Origin: Bradyrhizobium sp. SRL28
Lineage (GTDB): Bacteria > Pseudomonadota > Alphaproteobacteria > Rhizobiales > Xanthobacteraceae
DNA length: 64,000 nucleotides
Assembly: GCF_018596315.1 (NCBI RefSeq)
Contig: NZ_JAHEAG010000030.1
Location: forward strand, 27,908-91,907
Reading direction: 5' to 3'
Part shown: one piece after another, positions 50,996 through 59,476 of the stretch
Layout of the letters: each line of letters begins with the position of its first letter
Numbering within the stretch: position 1 is the stretch's first letter
Notes under the pieces: generated by a model
Databases searched by the model: none
Seen by the model: the letters and a program-made list of their open reading frames with translations, nothing else
What the model was told of the DNA's origin: nothing
Program-made: the position numbers and the translations under genes

Positions 50996-51150
50996 GTTCT
51001 GGCTGCCTGGACATGCGTTGATCTCTGCGGCCGTTGTCATCTGAGGATCCGCCGCACTTGATGTGCACGGCTCCCTCCCTTAACGGCTTGCGGCATGTCC
51101 GGTTGACCTGATCCCGCTGCGCGCATGCCGCAAGGATTCCCGCGAACGCC

Positions 51151-51272
51151 GTTCCGACGCGCAACTATCTCGCGCGCATCGCCGAAGGCCGGCTCGCCAC
51201 CGCCAAGGGATACGTGTTCACCGGGAAGATAGCTTCCGCGCCGACATCATCGAGCGGATCATGTCCGGAGCG
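51151..51272 (+). pseudogene. Short remnant resembling the C-terminal region of HemN-type coproporphyrinogen oxidase
   Basis: VPTRNYLARIAEGRLATAKG, YVFTG, then in another frame FRADIIERIM. The pattern EGRLxTAKGYxxTxxDxxRxxIIExxM is that of the C-terminal part of radical-SAM coproporphyrinogen III dehydrogenase. Only about 40 codons remain and they are frameshifted. Confidence 0.45.
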
Positions 51273-51307
51273 TCGCGTCGGCATTCGATGCTCATCCAAT
51301 ACACTCT

Positions 51308-52253
51308 GCAGCAACGCACAGTCGCGCGGTCTGATGCAAACGCCCCTTGCTAGAATGCCCAAGTGCTGATGCCGGCTGTATGAGCGACTTGCTTCTCGGC
51401 GAAACCGGCATGGTTACGGCAACAATGACGTGCGGCAAGCGACTTGGCGCTTCGCTACCGCTACCTTTTGCCGGCACTCGCAGTTGTCAAATCCAGCAAA
51501 AGACCCGGCACGAGGGCCGGGACTGATTGCCAATATATTCCAAGGGTCAGTAATCTCTTCACCAGACACCATCCTGAAGCCAGTGTCTGCGCAGAAGGTA
51601 ACTTAGGAACTTTGACCTTCTCCGGTGAGCTGGGTTGAAGGCAAAAAGCAAAATGGAAAATGAGAAGGACCCGCTGGCTCAGTTCGGGCTCGATGCAATC
51701 GAGTTAAGATGGACGATGCGAGACATCGCCGCGAAACGATCGTGGTTGATCAACCAACAGCATCTGGAAAAGCTGATCGAGCTCGGCTTGGCAGAGATGC
51801 GCGACGGCGTTCCCTATCTTACGGTAGCCGGGCAAAATACAGTGTGGGAGCACTAGCGCGCCTACGAAAGGTCAAAGCTACTCTGCGACCCAGGACGTGG
51901 CGATCAGTAAGGTTGACTGGTTAGGTTAAGCCGCGAGTTCGCTTGCAGCGTCCTCTGGCTGGGCTATGGATTGAATACCGGACAATTTCCCCAAGCGTCC
52001 GGGCCCACACCAGCGAACCGTCAGGCGAATATACTCCGCCTGGCGGTTTTGTTCTTTGGATAGCCAGTGCGCTACACATGGACGAAAGTGAATTACTTAA
52101 TCGCTGTCGCGATTGCGATGGCCGGCTGGCTATTTCTCATCGTCTGGATCGTCGGACAGCTTATTTGACGGGCCTCAGCAGGAAAGCCACAAACGCAGCA
52201 TTGCGAGAGTGGTCCACGCTGTGCCGCAGCAACGCACAGCCGCGCGGTCTGAT
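51308..52253. repeat. 28-base near-identical direct repeats flanking a 0.9 kb segment
   Basis: Copies at 51308-51335 and 52226-52253 both start GCAGCAACGCACAG and end CGCGCGGTCTGAT, with one mismatch. The segment between them holds one small gene. This could be a duplicated conserved untranslated element or the ends of an inserted piece. Confidence 0.55.
51653..51856 (+). CDS. 67-residue hypothetical protein
   Basis: MENEKDPLAQFGLDAIELRWTM, RDIAAKRSWLINQQHLEKLIELGLAEMRDGVPYLTVAG. The second half reads like a winged-helix fragment with a wing (GVPYLTVAG), so DNA or protein binding is possible. Lies inside the segment flanked by 28-base repeats. Confidence 0.5.
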   Translation: MENEKDPLAQFGLDAIELRWTMRDIAAKRSWLINQQHLEKLIELGLAEMRDGVPYLTVAGQNTVWEH

Positions 52254-52258
52254 CATGT
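51857..52258. other. Intergenic region
   Basis: Apart from the second 28-base repeat copy no feature is recognised. Confidence 0.35.
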
Positions 52259-53470
52259 TCACTTCGCCGCAAGGGACGGCGCCTGAACCGCCTCCAAATA
52301 TCCGTTGCGGGTCTGCGGGATTTTTGTGTCGAGAATCCTGGATGCCACCAGCGTCCTCAGCACCTGCGCCGTGCCGCCGGCAATCGTGAACATGCGGGCA
52401 TCCCGAACCATGCGTTCGAGCGGATAATCCCGCGAATAGCCCCTGGCGCCGAACAGTTGGAGCGCCTGGTTCGTGACCGTGTTGGCCGTCTCGGACGCAA
52501 TGATCTTCGCCTGCGCCGCGAGAAGCGGGTCCGGAAAAGGATCGGCGCTAAGAGCTGCCTGATGAAGCGACAGCCGCGCTGCATTGAGCGCCACCGCCAT
52601 GTCGGCCAGCATCCACTGCAGGCCCTGGAATTCGGCAATCGGGCGTCCGAACTGCTTGCGCTCCTTCACGAAGGTCATGGCCTTCTCAAACGCACCTTGC
52701 GCGAGCCCGAGCGCGACTGTCCCGGCGCCGACCCGCTGGCTGTTATACGCATCGATGAGGTCCGCAAATCCGCGCCGAAGCCCGCGCGGCGGCAGCACCA
52801 GCATGTCCTCCTGAACTTCAAGATTCTCGAAGATGATCTCCGTTTCGGGGATGCCGCGGAGGCCCATGGCGGGCTCGCGTTTGCCGATAATCAGGCCGGG
52901 AGTCCCACCAAGCGCGAGGAAGCCGCCGATCCCCTGCTCTTCGCCCTGTTCGTCGAATACCCGGGCGAAGATCAGATGGAGTTTTGAGACCCCGCCACCC
53001 GTGATCCAGTGCTTCTTGCCTCGGATGACGTAGGTGTTGCCGTGCTTGTCTGCACGCGTCGTCATCTCGGTCGCCGCCGATCCGGCTTCCGGTTCGGTGA
53101 TGCAAATCGCCGGCTTGTCGCCCGAAAGAACGAGTTCAGCTCCCAGCCGCTTCTGCTTCTCGGTGCCATACTGCATGACCGCAGAGATGGCGCCCATGTT
53201 GGCCTCGACCGTAATGCGCCCCGTCGCCCCGCATACCCGCGCCATTTCCTCGATGATCAGGGCGGCCTCGAAATAACGTCCTCCCCGACCGCCGTAGGAT
53301 TTAGGAATCGTGTAGCCCATGAAGCCTGCGGCCTTCAGAGCGGCTACGTTGTCGAAAGGGTAAGCCTCGGTTCGATCGATCTCCGCCGCCTTCGGTGCGA
53401 ATTCGGTTTCGGCCAATTGTCGCGCAGCGCTGCGGAGCTTTAGTTGCTCAGGCGACAGTTTCATATCCAT
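52259..53470 (-). CDS. Acyl-CoA dehydrogenase-fold enzyme, probable 3-sulfinopropanoyl-CoA desulfinase
   Basis: 403 residues with the complete acyl-CoA dehydrogenase fold: ICITEPEAGSAATEMTTRA, KHWITGGG, RKQFGRPIAEFQGLQWMLADM, LFGARGYSRDYPLERMVRDAR. Both positions that can hold the catalytic Glu are changed: Gln245 (NSQRVGAG, where isovaleryl-CoA dehydrogenase has Glu254) and Gly365 (TIAGGTAQ instead of YEGT). The published 3-sulfinopropanoyl-CoA desulfinase of Advenella mimigardefordensis has Gln246, Gly366 and essential Arg84. Arg85 is in the matching place here (GATGRITVEAN). It would release sulfite from 3-sulfinopropanoyl-CoA. The start at 53470 has GGAGG nine bases upstream. A sulfate/sulfite exporter gene lies upstream. 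Confidence 0.75.
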   Translation of the reverse strand: MDMKLSPEQLKLRSAARQLAETEFAPKAAEIDRTEAYPFDNVAALKAAGFMGYTIPKSYGGRGGRYFEAALIIEEMARVCGATGRITVEANMGAISAVMQYGTEKQKRLGAELVLSGDKPAICITEPEAGSAATEMTTRADKHGNTYVIRGKKHWITGGGVSKLHLIFARVFDEQGEEQGIGGFLALGGTPGLIIGKREPAMGLRGIPETEIIFENLEVQEDMLVLPPRGLRRGFADLIDAYNSQRVGAGTVALGLAQGAFEKAMTFVKERKQFGRPIAEFQGLQWMLADMAVALNAARLSLHQAALSADPFPDPLLAAQAKIIASETANTVTNQALQLFGARGYSRDYPLERMVRDARMFTIAGGTAQVLRTLVASRILDTKIPQTRNGYLEAVQAPSLAAK

Positions 53471-53479
53471 TCCAGTCAT

Positions 53480-53819
53480 CCTCCCCGGAAAGCGGCGCGG
53501 TCTTTTCGATCATTCGGCTCCGAAGCGCACCAAAACGCAACCGAATAATTTATGATCTCGACTTCAAGTCTGGAGACCTTCGAGATGTCCAATTCGAGAA
53601 CCCCTTGTCGATCGCTTCGGTCCTGACGCCGCGGACGTGGAATTCGACGGCGACGCCCCGCCCTTCCTCCGTCAGTTGGCGGCTCGCGGCTCGGTACGAA
53701 AATTCCGGTCCGATAGTATGCCCGCCCCGAGCGTGCGGACTTCGGCCTATGTGAGGCGCATCGACTTCAGGCTAGATTAATTGCCTCGTGCGATCTGGCG
53801 CGACCACCCAAGGGGCGTG
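53480..53819. other. Intergenic region between desulfinase-like and YeiH genes
   Basis: 340 bases without a recognisable gene; should contain the promoter of the desulfinase-like gene. The two genes are therefore neighbours in the same direction but not tightly fused in an operon. Confidence 0.4.
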
Positions 53820-54884
53820 CTAGTTAAACAGATGAACCAGGCCGATGCTGATCGCGAGCAGGAGCATCAGCGACAGTGTCACGGCCGCCGTCACCCTGCC
53901 GCCGACGGTGGCGAGAACCCGAACATCGACCCCGAGGCCGAGTGCCGCCATCGACACGACCGTGAGAAAGCCGGTGATCGCAGTCAGCGGGCCGATCACC
54001 GTTGCGGGGACGAAATCGAGTGAGCGTAGAACGGAAAGCGCGAGAAAGCCGAGGATGAACCAGGGCACGAGGCGGAAGAAGCCGACCGTTGTCTTGCCGT
54101 GCACTCCGCCACGCAGACGCGGGGCGAGCAGCGAAAGCGCCACCACGATCGGTCCCAGCATCAATACGCGCATCAATTTCACCAGCGTGCCGATCTGCGT
54201 GCTTACCAGCCCCGCCGGCACGGTTGCGGCAAGGACTTGCGGGACGGCATAGACCGTGAGGCCGGCGAGAATTCCGTATTGCGTCGCGGACAATTGCAGA
54301 AGCGGAATGAGCAGCGGCAGCCCCAGCACCATCATCACGCCGAGTATCGCCGTAAAGGAGATCGAGGACGCGATTTCGTCGCCATCGGCGCCGATAACCG
54401 GCGCGACCGCAGCGATCGCCGAATTACCGCAGATGGAATTGCCGCAGGCGATCAGGATCGAGAGCCGCGTCGACAGGCCGAGCATGCGGCTGACGCCGAA
54501 GCTGAGGCCCAGCGTCACGACGACAGTCGCGGCAATCGCGCCGAGCAAGGCAATGCCGGACGCCGCGATCGCGGCAAAGCTGATGGAGGCGCCGAGCAGC
54601 ATCACGGCCACCTCGAGCAGCTGCTTGGCACTGAAGGCGATGCCCGCCTGCCAACGCTCGGACGGATTCCAGAAGCTGCGCACGGCCATGCCGAGCAGGA
54701 TCGCCAGTACCAGCGCTTCCACATAGGGGTGCGCGAACAAGCGCCGCTCCGCGGCTTCGAGAGCAGCCGAGATGCCGGCGACGACGATGCAAAGGAGAAC
54801 GCCGGGAATGAGCGCTACAAGGCGGCTGACGCTGTTGGCCGGTCCATTTCCTGGAGCGGAAAATTCCTCGTCCTGCGGCACCAA
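53820..54884 (-). CDS. YeiH-family putative sulfate/sulfite exporter
   Basis: 354 residues, about ten membrane helices. YeiH/UPF0324 hallmarks are present: VLAILLGMAVRSFW, FSAKQLLEVAVMLLGASISF, RLSILIACGNSICGNSAIAAVAPVI and GLTVYAVPQVLAA. The family is annotated as putative sulfate exporters. It is divergent from a LysR gene over about 80 bases, the arrangement of yeiH and the sulfite-responsive yeiE in enterobacteria. The start may be GTG 54881. Confidence 0.85.
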   Translation of the reverse strand: MVPQDEEFSAPGNGPANSVSRLVALIPGVLLCIVVAGISAALEAAERRLFAHPYVEALVLAILLGMAVRSFWNPSERWQAGIAFSAKQLLEVAVMLLGASISFAAIAASGIALLGAIAATVVVTLGLSFGVSRMLGLSTRLSILIACGNSICGNSAIAAVAPVIGADGDEIASSISFTAILGVMMVLGLPLLIPLLQLSATQYGILAGLTVYAVPQVLAATVPAGLVSTQIGTLVKLMRVLMLGPIVVALSLLAPRLRGGVHGKTTVGFFRLVPWFILGFLALSVLRSLDFVPATVIGPLTAITGFLTVVSMAALGLGVDVRVLATVGGRVTAAVTLSLMLLLAISIGLVHLFN

Positions 54885-54898
54885 TTTCTCCCGGGAGA

Positions 54899-54940
54899 AA
54901 AATATATGCGTCAGATAGCGATAATTGGGTAATATATTTT
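54899..54940. promoter_or_regulatory. Inverted repeat between yeiH-like and lysR genes
   Basis: AAAATATAT (54899-54907) and ATATATTTT (54932-54940) are exact 9-base inverted arms 24 bases apart, in the short divergent promoter region. AT-rich dyads of this kind are typical LysR binding regions; binding by the adjacent LysR protein is inference. Confidence 0.5.
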
Positions 54941-54965
54941 CGATCTGGCCCGATAGAGGGAAGTT

Positions 54966-55874
54966 ATGTCCTTAAACCTGCATTTGCTGCGCCTGTTCAC
55001 GATGGTGGTGAGAACCGGGAGTTTCTCGCGCGCAGCCGACGCCCTCCATATCAGCCAGCCGGCGATCTCGAAGGGGGTGCGGGATGTCGAGCTTCAGGTC
55101 GGCTGCCGCCTGCTCGACCGGACGCCGAAGGGCGTGCGGCCGACGCGGGAGGGAAAGGCGCTGGTGCGGCATGCGGAGACGCTGTTTGCGGCCGAGCGCG
55201 CGGCGGAGGACGAATTATTGTCGCTGCGCAATCTCGACAGCGGATCGCTGCGCATCGGCGCATCCACCACGATCGCGACCTACATGATATCGGACTATCT
55301 CGGGGCGTTTCACCGAAAATATCCCGGGATCGACCTGCATCTCGTCATCGCCAATACCAGGGACATCGCCGATCTCATGCTGGCGCATGATATCGAGATC
55401 GCGCTGGTCGAAGGTCCGGTCGAAGATGACGAGCTCGAGAGCCATGCCTGGCGCACCGACGTGATGAGCCTGATCGTCGATGCGCGCCACCGCTTCGCGG
55501 CGGCCGAGCGCGGCATCGACGGCGCGGCGCTTGGCGATGAAGTCCTGATCGTGCGGGAGCCCGGTTCCGGATCGCGCGAGGTTGTGGCGCAGGCGCTGGC
55601 TGCCGAGGGCATTGAACCCAGGCGCACGCTGGAGATCGGCAGCACCGAGGCGATCAAGCAGGCGGTAGCCGCCGGCCTCGGCGTCGCCATCGTCTCCAGC
55701 GCCACGATTTCCGATCAGGTCACGCTTGGCCGGCTCAAGGTCGTGCCGATGCGCGACCTGCAGATCGAGCGCACGCTGTGGCAATTGAAGGTCCCCGGGC
55801 GAATAGAAATTCCTGCGGCGACCGTGTTCGAGCGGATGATCTGGCAGGACAAGCGCGTCGCGGAAGTGGCTTAG
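54966..55874 (+). CDS. LysR-family transcriptional regulator (YeiE-like context)
   Basis: 302 residues. The N-terminal winged HTH (LHLLRLFTMVVRTGSFSRAADALHISQPAISKGVRDVE) is followed by the periplasmic-binding-like effector domain (GSLRIGASTTIATYMISDYLGAFHRKYPGIDL, LIVREPGSGSREVV, IKQAVAAGLGVAIVSS). The GSLRIGAS/TxxxY pattern is that of CysB/YeiE-type LysR proteins. Divergent from the YeiH-like exporter, which it likely controls, perhaps in response to sulfite or another sulfur signal. Confidence 0.88.
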   Translation: MSLNLHLLRLFTMVVRTGSFSRAADALHISQPAISKGVRDVELQVGCRLLDRTPKGVRPTREGKALVRHAETLFAAERAAEDELLSLRNLDSGSLRIGASTTIATYMISDYLGAFHRKYPGIDLHLVIANTRDIADLMLAHDIEIALVEGPVEDDELESHAWRTDVMSLIVDARHRFAAAERGIDGAALGDEVLIVREPGSGSREVVAQALAAEGIEPRRTLEIGSTEAIKQAVAAGLGVAIVSSATISDQVTLGRLKVVPMRDLQIERTLWQLKVPGRIEIPAATVFERMIWQDKRVAEVA

Positions 55875-56093
55875 CTAGAAGATCGCGGCCTTGACGAGCG
55901 CCGCGACGCGGCTGAAGTCGTCGAAGACGCCCGGCTCGAAGAAGACGGCGCGCGCGATCACGATGCCCCCAACCAGCGACCAGAACAGGCTGGTGCCGGC
56001 CCACAACAGATATTTGGACGCGCGTGAAGGCGTCGCTGCATCCCCTTCGGGCGCCAGACGCTCGCCAAACGGCTCGTATCTCAAGCGTTCCAT
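55875..56093 (-). CDS. 72-residue single-span membrane protein
   Basis: A hydrophilic N-terminal third (ERLRYEPFGERLAPEGDAATPSR) and one long hydrophobic region (YLLWAGTSLFWSLVGGIVIARAVFF). The stop abuts the LysR stop (convergent). Unknown function. Confidence 0.55.
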   Translation of the reverse strand: MERLRYEPFGERLAPEGDAATPSRASKYLLWAGTSLFWSLVGGIVIARAVFFEPGVFDDFSRVAALVKAAIF

Positions 56094-56368
56094 TGCGCGG
56101 CCAATCCATTGATTTCCGCAGTAAATGTCGTCTGTCCCGACGGATGGAGCAATGGAAGCGGTTTGCTTTTTCGAACCACGGAATGGAAGCGTATTTCCGT
56201 ACGGAGCGGTTGTGGAACGGCTTTATTCTTTGCCGGTGTTTGGCTGCTCGGCTCCGCGGGAATCGGGAGGGTCGAGCGGGATTGCCGTCAGTCCGACGCG
56301 CGTTACCGCATTAAATGGCAATGTATCAGATCTTGGTATCAGATCTTGGTATTAGATCTTGAAAGGCT

Positions 56369-56418
56369 TGGTGGGCGCACCAGGGCTCGAACCTGGGACC
56401 CGCTGATTAAGAGTCAGC
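56369..56418 (-). pseudogene. tRNA-Lys(CTT) 3' half, probable integration footprint
   Basis: On the minus strand: anticodon arm GCTGA-CTCTTAA-TCAGC (anticodon CTT), T arm CCAGG-TTCGAGC-CCTGG, and acceptor strand TGCGCCC followed by ACCA. The 5' half is not intact. Upstream a D-arm-like AGCTCAGTGG appears (56464-56455), but it is separated by about 36 unrelated bases, and the 5' acceptor strand does not pair. A 3' tRNA fragment is the usual scar of integration at a tRNA gene. Confidence 0.65.
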
Positions 56419-56469
56419 CACGACGTAAGAAAGATCAATGACTTGACGGTCGCACCACTGAGCTTATCC

Positions 56470-56884
56470 GGCCGAAAACGGGCATTCGTCGCATGATCAG
56501 GTGCCCTCAAGCAGCCGCAGAACGACTCTATCGCGTGGATCTTCTTTACGGACAGGCATCGACTTCGTCTGGGTTAAAAGTGCTCAATCGGGCTCAGGGA
56601 AAAGCGTCGAACAAACCCAAAGATCGTGAGCATAGAGCCCATCCATCGGGGCTGGACGGACGGAAATAACGCAATCGAGCGACACGCCTGAAAAGATGAA
56701 ACGAACCTTCCCGTCGCAATTGCCGGGTCGAATTGCGGCCAAGCACTCCCTGCGGTTCGCCATGGGCAAGCTATCTTTATTCCCACCTTGAACCGCCATC
56801 ATATTCAGCACCGTTCCGACCTTGGGAGGATCAGGTACTCGGTTCGGTCGCCCTGAGACCGACAAGCGCCTCGATCGCGGATTA
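56470..56884. other. Region without a recognised gene
   Basis: A leftward frame from 56802 (MMAVQGGNKDSLPMANRREC, then KVRFIFSGVSLDCVISVRP, ending at 56584) could encode a 72-residue protein, but there is no supporting evidence. Confidence 0.3.
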
Positions 56885-57279
56885 TTACGTGAAAGCGACC
56901 GCGCTGAAATCGATTGAGACCAGCAGCATATCCGTGACGGCTCTGCGATCGGGGCCGCGTGCGTAGGCGCGCCGCATGCTCGGAAGGCGAATACCGTCCG
57001 CTTCGATATACGTAGACGTGAGTTGGGCGGCCGGAATGCCGCCCACGATGTTCACGCTGTAATCATGACGGCGCAGCATCATGTCCTCGCCGAAGAAAAA
57101 GTCCTGCACCATGCAGTGGGTTTCCATCCAACCGGGGAAGTGGGCGCGCAGCACGCGCCAGATCTCGGCCCTCTTGCGCCAGGCCTCGGTCTCTTCGAGA
57201 CAAAGGCCCCGCTGCTACCAACGATGGGGCCGACCGGATCGAAGCGCCCACCCGCTAAGGAGAACACGCGCCGCGGCAA
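56885..57279 (-). pseudogene. Frameshifted, truncated hypothetical gene
   Basis: One frame gives VFSLAGGRFDPVGPIVGSS. After a shift near 57200 another gives LEETEAWRKRAEIWRVLRAH, FPGWMETHCMVQDFFFGED and MMLRRHDYSVNIVGGIPAAQ to a stop at 56885. The two join into one coherent protein end; the N-terminal part is missing. The original function is unknown. Confidence 0.6.
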
Positions 57280-57291
57280 TCAAACGTCCTT

Positions 57292-57645
57292 TCAGGTCAT
57301 GCTGCCGGGCAGGAAGCAGCGGATCGAAATCCCGACCGTGCCCCACATCGGCCATACCATGGTCCGGCCGGCGCGATTCGGTTCAGTGATCACAGCATCG
57401 TCGGGGATGTCGATCCATTGGCCCCAGAGCCGTACGCGGTAGTGGCCGTCCTTCGATTGCCAATCGACATCGGCGACGACCGAGCCGTCGGCGTCGGAGC
57501 AGCATGGCCCCTTCCCGCTTTTGAGGCTGTCGAACCATGGCTTGAGCGGAGAGTCAGCGTAGCGACCTTCATCACGGGCAACCGCGTGTCCGGCGAGAAA
57601 GACGGCTGGGACCAGCAGCGCAACGGCGATCCTGAAGAAATTCAT
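57292..57645 (-). CDS. Small secreted hypothetical protein
   Basis: 117 residues: signal peptide MNFFRIAVALLVPAVFLAGHAVA, then ADSPLKPWFDSLKSGKGPCCSDADG with a Cys-Cys pair, then HYRVRLWGQWIDIPDDAVI and a C-terminal half with one Cys (ISIRCFLPG). A periplasmic protein with possible metal or disulfide chemistry; unknown role. Confidence 0.6.
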   Translation of the reverse strand: MNFFRIAVALLVPAVFLAGHAVARDEGRYADSPLKPWFDSLKSGKGPCCSDADGSVVADVDWQSKDGHYRVRLWGQWIDIPDDAVITEPNRAGRTMVWPMWGTVGISIRCFLPGSMT

Positions 57646-58082
57646 GCGGCCATCTCGGCAACGAAAATCTTCCAAGATTCTACAGTGAAAACATGCGCGT
57701 CGAATGAACCACCGTCAACGACAGTTTTCTGACCATTCTGCCGTATTGCCACATAGCCAACACACACCGGTCCAGCATAGAAGCCAGAACACCAATTTCC
57801 CAATTAATTGGCGCCTTTTGCATTAATCCCTCCGCTTCGTTGGATCAGCATCAGGCAGGCGGCGGCTCCGCCGGTTCGGTGGAGACGGATCTATTTTGAC
57901 TTGATGGTTGCGGCCTCTTCGGCGCGCTTCGCGGTCCTGTTGATCCAAGGCGGCCCGACGCACGAGGATTCCGGACGACATACGCCGGGCCTTACCACTC
58001 GGGTCACGCCCGCTCTAGGAACGGGCCCTGACAGCCCACGTTGATGCAAGCGCCACGCCCCTCCGCATGGCGCATTGGAATG
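57646..58082. other. Intergenic region
   Basis: No credible gene. Bordered on the right by two related terminators. Confidence 0.35.
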
Positions 58083-58124
58083 ACGGCCCCAGCGTTCTGC
58101 CCCCAGGCTGGGGCCGTTTCTTAT
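58083..58124 (+). terminator. Rho-independent terminator
   Basis: ACGGCCCCAGC ... GCTGGGGCCGT stem followed by TTCTTATTT. Same CCCCAGC/GCTGGGG core as the terminator at 58268. Confidence 0.65.
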
Positions 58125-58267
58125 TTGGATACCGGCGGCGCCTTAACAAAAACCGATCGGGAAAAAATGGCAAGCGACTAGGAACATCCGCCTATTGGGG
58201 GAGTCAGTTCATAGCTTCCGGTTTTTGCCCCCGAAGAACCCTGCCGGAAGAAAAAATCGGGGTTGGC

Positions 58268-58304
58268 GGCCCCAGCTATCGGTTGAGATAGCTGGGGCCT
58301 TTTC
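58268..58304 (+). terminator. Rho-independent terminator
   Basis: GGCCCCAGCTAT ... ATAGCTGGGGCC, a perfect 12-base stem, followed by TTTTC. Confidence 0.75.
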
Positions 58305-58327
58305 ATTCAGAAGCCAGCGCGGCAAAT

Positions 58328-58532
58328 CTAACACACACCGTAGGGTTTGTTGAGAAAGTAATCGCGGTTGCCCAGCACCTTCTCTGCGTACTGGTCGATC
58401 GCGACGGTGATCGCCTGGACAATGTTGATAGCAGTAGCCCTCTCGTGTGGCTCGCTGACGTAGTTCGGCGAGCGCGTTGATCCATGGCGAGCTGTCCTCC
58501 TTCTCGTCGTGCCATTTCAGGGGCTCTGCCAT
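58328..58532 (-). pseudogene. Frameshifted small gene of a three-gene leftward unit
   Basis: ATG 58532 gives MAEPLKWHDEKEDSSPWINALAE, then a +1 shift near 58460 gives NYVSEPHERATAINIVQAIT and VAIDQYAEKVLGNRDYFLNK to TAG 58330-58328. The 205-base length is one base over a codon multiple, consistent with a single indel. The start overlaps the stop of the upstream gene (TGATG). Confidence 0.6.
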
Positions 58533-58756
58533 CACCAACTCTGGCCGCCAAGCACGCGCCCTTGCGTTGGACTCCCCTCCTCCTGTCGGTCCCGCTCGGC
58601 GCAAAGGTCTTCGCTCTTCGCCAGCATTCTCCCGAGCAAAAGCTCAGCCGATGCCGTTCCGATGCCGGCGCGTTGAAGCTGCAGGATCTCCTTACGCTGC
58701 CTTCCGACCTGGACGCGCATATGCTCGATTTCGGAACGGACGTGATCTAGGCCCAT
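58532..58756 (-). CDS. Coiled-coil hypothetical protein
   Basis: 74 residues: EIEHMRVQVGRQRKEILQLQRAGI, TASAELLLGRMLAKSEDLCAERDR, a helical repeat-like pattern that I recognise from many short rhizobial proteins of unknown function. Translationally coupled to the pseudogene downstream. Confidence 0.55.
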   Translation of the reverse strand: MGLDHVRSEIEHMRVQVGRQRKEILQLQRAGIGTASAELLLGRMLAKSEDLCAERDRQEEGSPTQGRVLGGQSW

Positions 58757-58871
58757 AGCGCTCCTTCAACTCCCTATGAATCGTTCGAACGAGCCCCTCG
58801 GCGCGGCGCCCGAGTTGGTCGTAAAGACGAAGCCGCCTGAACAGGATCTCGATTTCGCGATCGGTCCTCAT
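58692..58871 (-). CDS. Small hypothetical protein
   Basis: 59 residues from ATG 58871 (RTDREIEILFRRLRLYDQLG, EGLVRTIHRELKERYG) then an Arg-rich tail read through the start of the next gene. The 65-base overlap is unusual, so the last part may not be functional. Confidence 0.4.
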   Translation of the reverse strand: MRTDREIEILFRRLRLYDQLGRRAEGLVRTIHRELKERYGPRSRPFRNRAYARPGRKAA

Positions 58872-58923
58872 GTTCACGATAGTAAAAAACATGAACAAGA
58901 AGACAAGCCGCTAGGAATAGGCT

Positions 58924-59256
58924 GTGCTGGCGTGGAACACCCAAGAGCATTGCCTGAGTATTCCTATTGCCCTGGTCCGCCTCGTTCTAGGATGCAATAC
59001 CGCTGCCGAATGGTCGCCTGCTCCTCACCTGGAAGGAGCGGCCACCTACATCGTGAAGCTGCCGAAGGCTGAGCACTCCGCGCCCGAATGGCAGGCCGCC
59101 ATGGAGACGCTAATCCTCGTTGCAGAGACCGGCGGCCCGACGATGTTGGCCCGGATCGGCGTCATGCGGGCGTTGAACCGTCACGTCGAACGGGTCTTCA
59201 ATCCAGACCGCAAAGAGACGCATTGGGGCAAGCGCAAGCTGAAGAGAGACCAATGA
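58924..59256 (+). CDS. Hypothetical protein with VKLPKAEHSAPEWQ domain, start uncertain
   Basis: The conserved part is ATYIVKLPKAEHSAPEWQAA, METLILVAETGGPTMLARIGVMRALNRHVERVF and a basic end. Relatives I recall begin just before ATY with Met; here that codon is GCG, so the native start seems lost. Only a distant GTG (58924) or the GTG at 59055 remain. The stop overlaps the ATG of the next, dead, gene. Confidence 0.5.
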   Translation: MLAWNTQEHCLSIPIALVRLVLGCNTAAEWSPAPHLEGAATYIVKLPKAEHSAPEWQAAMETLILVAETGGPTMLARIGVMRALNRHVERVFNPDRKETHWGKRKLKRDQ

Positions 59257-59399
59257 CCGTTCTTGTCTAGGTCAACACACGCAAGCAGGTTGGCGACGCC
59301 GAGCACCTCAAGGTCTTCGCCAGCACAGACGCCGCGGAAAAATGGTTTGAGGAAAACGACCCCGAAGGCGTCGCTTTCGAATATGAGGTTTTGGAATGA
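59253..59399 (+). pseudogene. 48-codon gene killed by an amber codon
   Basis: MTVLV then TAG at codon 6 (59268-59270, likely from TGG), then VNTRKQVGDAEHLKVFASTD, AAEKWFEENDPEGVAFEYEV, LE and TGA 59397-59399. The rest of the frame is intact, so inactivation looks recent. A second broken copy lies at 62220-62285. Confidence 0.65.
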
Positions 59400-59402
59400 A
59401 AG

Positions 59403-59433
59403 AGGCCGCCAACTGAGGCGGCCTTACTTTCTT
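59403..59433 (+). terminator. Rho-independent terminator
   Basis: AGGCCGCC-AACTGA-GGCGGCCT followed by TACTTTCTT, 3 bases after the preceding stop; same core as the hairpin at 44546. Confidence 0.65.
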
Positions 59434-59476
59434 AGCCCATCCAGCGCGCGCAATCGCGCTGGAGCAGTGTGTCCCT

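Noticed and set aside
54099..54932. 277-codon plus-strand frame opposite the YeiH-like gene
   Set aside because: Arg/His/Gln-rich shadow without any domain.
56369..56480. A complete functional tRNA-Lys gene
   Set aside because: The 5' acceptor strand does not pair and about 36 bases lie between a D-arm-like motif and the anticodon arm; only the 3' half is intact.
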